Shown: positions 62,359-64,000 of the stretch, piece by piece
Numbering within the stretch: the first letter of the stretch is position 1
How the letters are laid out: each line of letters begins with the position of its first letter
Source: CAIXSC01 sp046349915
GTDB taxonomy: Bacteria > Planctomycetota > Planctomycetia > Pirellulales > Pirellulaceae
Length of the DNA: 64,000 bases
Assembly (NCBI GenBank): GCA_046349915.1
Contig: JAXMBL010000003.1
Span: forward strand, 868,001-932,000
Reading direction: 5' to 3'
Position numbers and translations under genes: made by a program
Notes under the pieces: model-generated
The model's input: only the letters and a program-made list of their open reading frames with translations
Databases searched by the model: none
What the model was told of the DNA's origin: nothing

Positions 62359-63876
62359 TCAAGCGTGCCGCAACAGTTCCTTGACCACGCGCCCATGCAC
62401 GTCCGTCAAGCGGAAATCGCGTCCCTGATAACGAAACGTCAGTTTCAAATGATCGATGCCCAGACAATGCAGCATGGTGGCGTGCAAATCATGAATGTGC
62501 AGAGGATCTCGCACGATGTTGTACGAAAAGTCATCCGTCTCGCCATACGACAAACCAGGCTTTACGCCGCCGCCCGCCAACCAGACCGTGAAGCAACGTG
62601 GATGATGGTCGCGTCCATAGTTGTCGGCCGTCAACACTCCCTGGCAATAGACCGTGCGTCCAAATTCTCCTCCCCAAACCACCAACGTATCGTCCAAGAG
62701 TCCACGTTCCTTCAAGTCGGCGACCAGCGCCGCGGAAGGTTGGTCGGTGTCGCGACACTGCCCGCCGATCTGCTTCGGCAAATTCGTGTGCTGATCCCAA
62801 CCTCGATGGAACAACTGCACGAATCTCACGCCACGCTCGACCAATCGTCGAGCCAGCAGGCAGTTTGCCGCATAAGTCCCCGGCGTCTTCGACTCCGGCC
62901 CATACCGCTGGAAGACATGCCCCGGTTCGTTTGAAGTGTCCGTCAATTCTGGCACCGATGTCTGCATCCGGTACGCCATTTCATATTGAGCAATGCGAGT
63001 TGCGATATGGGGATCTCCATCCTCGTCGGCTTGGAAGCGATTGAGCAGCGCGAGATCGTCGAGCATGCGGCGGCGAGTGGTCGCGTCGACCCCCGCTGGA
63101 TTCGAGAGATGCAACACCGGGTCGCCAACCGAGCGGAACTTGACGCCTTGGAAGCGAGTCGGCAGGAAGCCGCTGCCCCACAAGCGATCGTACAGTGGTT
63201 GATCGTTCGGATTTCCGCTGCCTTGAGACACCATGGCGACAAACGAGGGCAGATCGGCATTGCCCGACCCCAGGCCATACGAGACCCACGCGCCCATGCT
63301 CGGACGGCCCGCCAGTTGCGCGCCTGTCTGAAAGAAGGTTACCGCTGGGTCGTGATTGATCGCCTCGGTGTGCAAGGTCTTGATGAAGCATAAGTCGTCG
63401 GCCACCCGCGCCGTATGAGGCAAGAGTTCACTGACCCACGCTCCCGACTCCCCATGTCGCTCGAACCGATAACGACTCGGCGCGATCGGGAAACTCTCCT
63501 GCGACGATGTCATCCCTGTCAAACGTTGCCCTCGCCGCACCGAATCGGGCAGTTCCTCGCCTCGCAGTTTTTCGAGCTTCGGTTTGGGGTCGAAAAGGTC
63601 GAGTTGCGAGGGGGCGCCGGACTGAAACAGATAGATCACTCGTTTTGCGCGAGCGGCAAAGTGAGGCAGGCCTGGCAATCCTGGCGTCGTTCGCAAGGAT
63701 GTTGGCGATGGGGCCGTGGAGTCTTGGGCTTTTTCGGCGCCCTGTGAGTCGCCCGCCAGCAATAGCTGCAAGGCAGTCGCGCCGAGCGCCATGCCGCCGC
63801 CCCGCAGGAACGCTCGACGACCCATCGCTTGCGACACTTGAGCCCACGCTGTCTCATGCTGTTGCCTATGAGTCAT
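62359..63876 (-). CDS. DUF1501 family protein
   Basis: 505 residues. MGRRAFLRGGGMALGATALQ (18-37) is a twin-arginine-type signal. Landmarks: RVIYLFQSGAPSQLDLFDPK, HRGWDQHTNLPKQ (metal-type motif), WGGEFGRTVYCQG, YGRDHHPRCFTVW and the ending LTFRYQGRDFRLTDVHGRVV. GGAG lies 9 bases before the ATG. Its DUF1549/DUF1553 partner is not seen; the gene upstream would lie beyond 64000, and the 124 bp to the window end shows only leader-like DNA. Confidence 0.93.
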   Translation of the reverse strand: MTHRQQHETAWAQVSQAMGRRAFLRGGGMALGATALQLLLAGDSQGAEKAQDSTAPSPTSLRTTPGLPGLPHFAARAKRVIYLFQSGAPSQLDLFDPKPKLEKLRGEELPDSVRRGQRLTGMTSSQESFPIAPSRYRFERHGESGAWVSELLPHTARVADDLCFIKTLHTEAINHDPAVTFFQTGAQLAGRPSMGAWVSYGLGSGNADLPSFVAMVSQGSGNPNDQPLYDRLWGSGFLPTRFQGVKFRSVGDPVLHLSNPAGVDATTRRRMLDDLALLNRFQADEDGDPHIATRIAQYEMAYRMQTSVPELTDTSNEPGHVFQRYGPESKTPGTYAANCLLARRLVERGVRFVQLFHRGWDQHTNLPKQIGGQCRDTDQPSAALVADLKERGLLDDTLVVWGGEFGRTVYCQGVLTADNYGRDHHPRCFTVWLAGGGVKPGLSYGETDDFSYNIVRDPLHIHDLHATMLHCLGIDHLKLTFRYQGRDFRLTDVHGRVVKELLRHA

Positions 63877-64000
63877 GCGATTGTGCTCCGGTTCGCGTGA
63901 TGAGTAGGAATAAAGTTGTAGACAACATTCAACGGATGCGACAGCTTGAGGCTGGATGACGAAGCGGCATCTCGTCGGGCCTCTCTGGTGCGACTCACGA
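63877..64000. other. Leader of the DUF1501 gene at the window edge
   Basis: 124 bp. On the minus strand TTGAAT and TTTATT-like boxes occur but their fit to a promoter is weak. No end of another coding frame can be recognised. Confidence 0.3.

Overview
The window comes from a member of the Planctomycetota, most likely a Pirellulales-type lineage (the exact genus cannot be read from the sequence). The evidence is gene content: five DUF1501 proteins, three PSCyt1-DUF1549-DUF1553 cytochrome-like proteins, three PSCyt1-DUF1587/1592/1588/1585 proteins, three DUF1552 proteins, a DUF1559 pseudopilin with a companion lipoprotein, a sulfatase, and a serine/threonine kinase fused to a WD40-like region. 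These families are expanded together in Planctomycetota. The DNA is moderately GC-rich and almost all genes carry Sec or Tat export signals, so most products act outside the cytoplasm.

Layout. 1-416: a truncated Y1 (HUH) transposase. 463-20734 (minus strand): DUF1501, a triple RidA-domain protein, DUF1552, an FAD oxidoreductase, then two DUF1501 + DUF1549/DUF1553 pairs with a small four-helix-bundle (S23/Avd-like) gene between them, then a double beta-propeller carbohydrate-type protein and a LamG/propeller protein. 20934-24828 (minus): an SDR / MFS transporter / cyclase cassette, bounded on both sides by near-identical hairpin elements. 25017-33214 (minus): a DUF1592 protein, a beta-propeller dehydrogenase-like protein, a five-CxxCH cytochrome and a sulfatase. 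33618-36456: a small membrane protein, a hypothetical gene split by a frame change, a three-repeat CRISPR array without cas genes, and repeat-rich spacer DNA. 36457-42238 (minus): a pectate-lyase-like beta-helix protein with a DUF1501 + DUF1549/DUF1553 pair. 42508-54329 (plus): a GntR/FadR regulator followed by two consecutive DUF1592 + DUF1552 pairs. 54540-63876 (minus): lipoprotein, DUF1559, kinase-WD40, tRNA-Arg, SRPBCC, CutA, an alpha/beta-hydrolase-like protein and DUF1501.

How the genes fit together. Two partner rules hold: DUF1549/DUF1553 proteins sit next to a DUF1501 protein (three of three), and DUF1592 proteins sit directly before a DUF1552 protein (two of three). Each pair joins an exported haem-motif protein to an exported partner. 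Accessory genes (sialidase/GH-like propellers, beta-helix, sulfatase, cyclase/SDR/MFS) suggest, but do not prove, a role in carbohydrate or sulfated-glycan turnover.

Most unusual features. The window is full of structured repeats placed at gene junctions. Two unrelated 7-bp tandem arrays (10667-10825 and 61122-61172) each contain the stop codon of the gene before, carry a start/stop overlap in every unit, and run into the start of the next gene. A palindrome built on GACGGACT marks every gene junction of the 42.3-53.0 kb operon and is even translated as an N-terminal extension of one protein. A 128-178 bp element with 28-29 bp terminal inverted repeats lies 13 bp before and 13 bp after the kinase gene.
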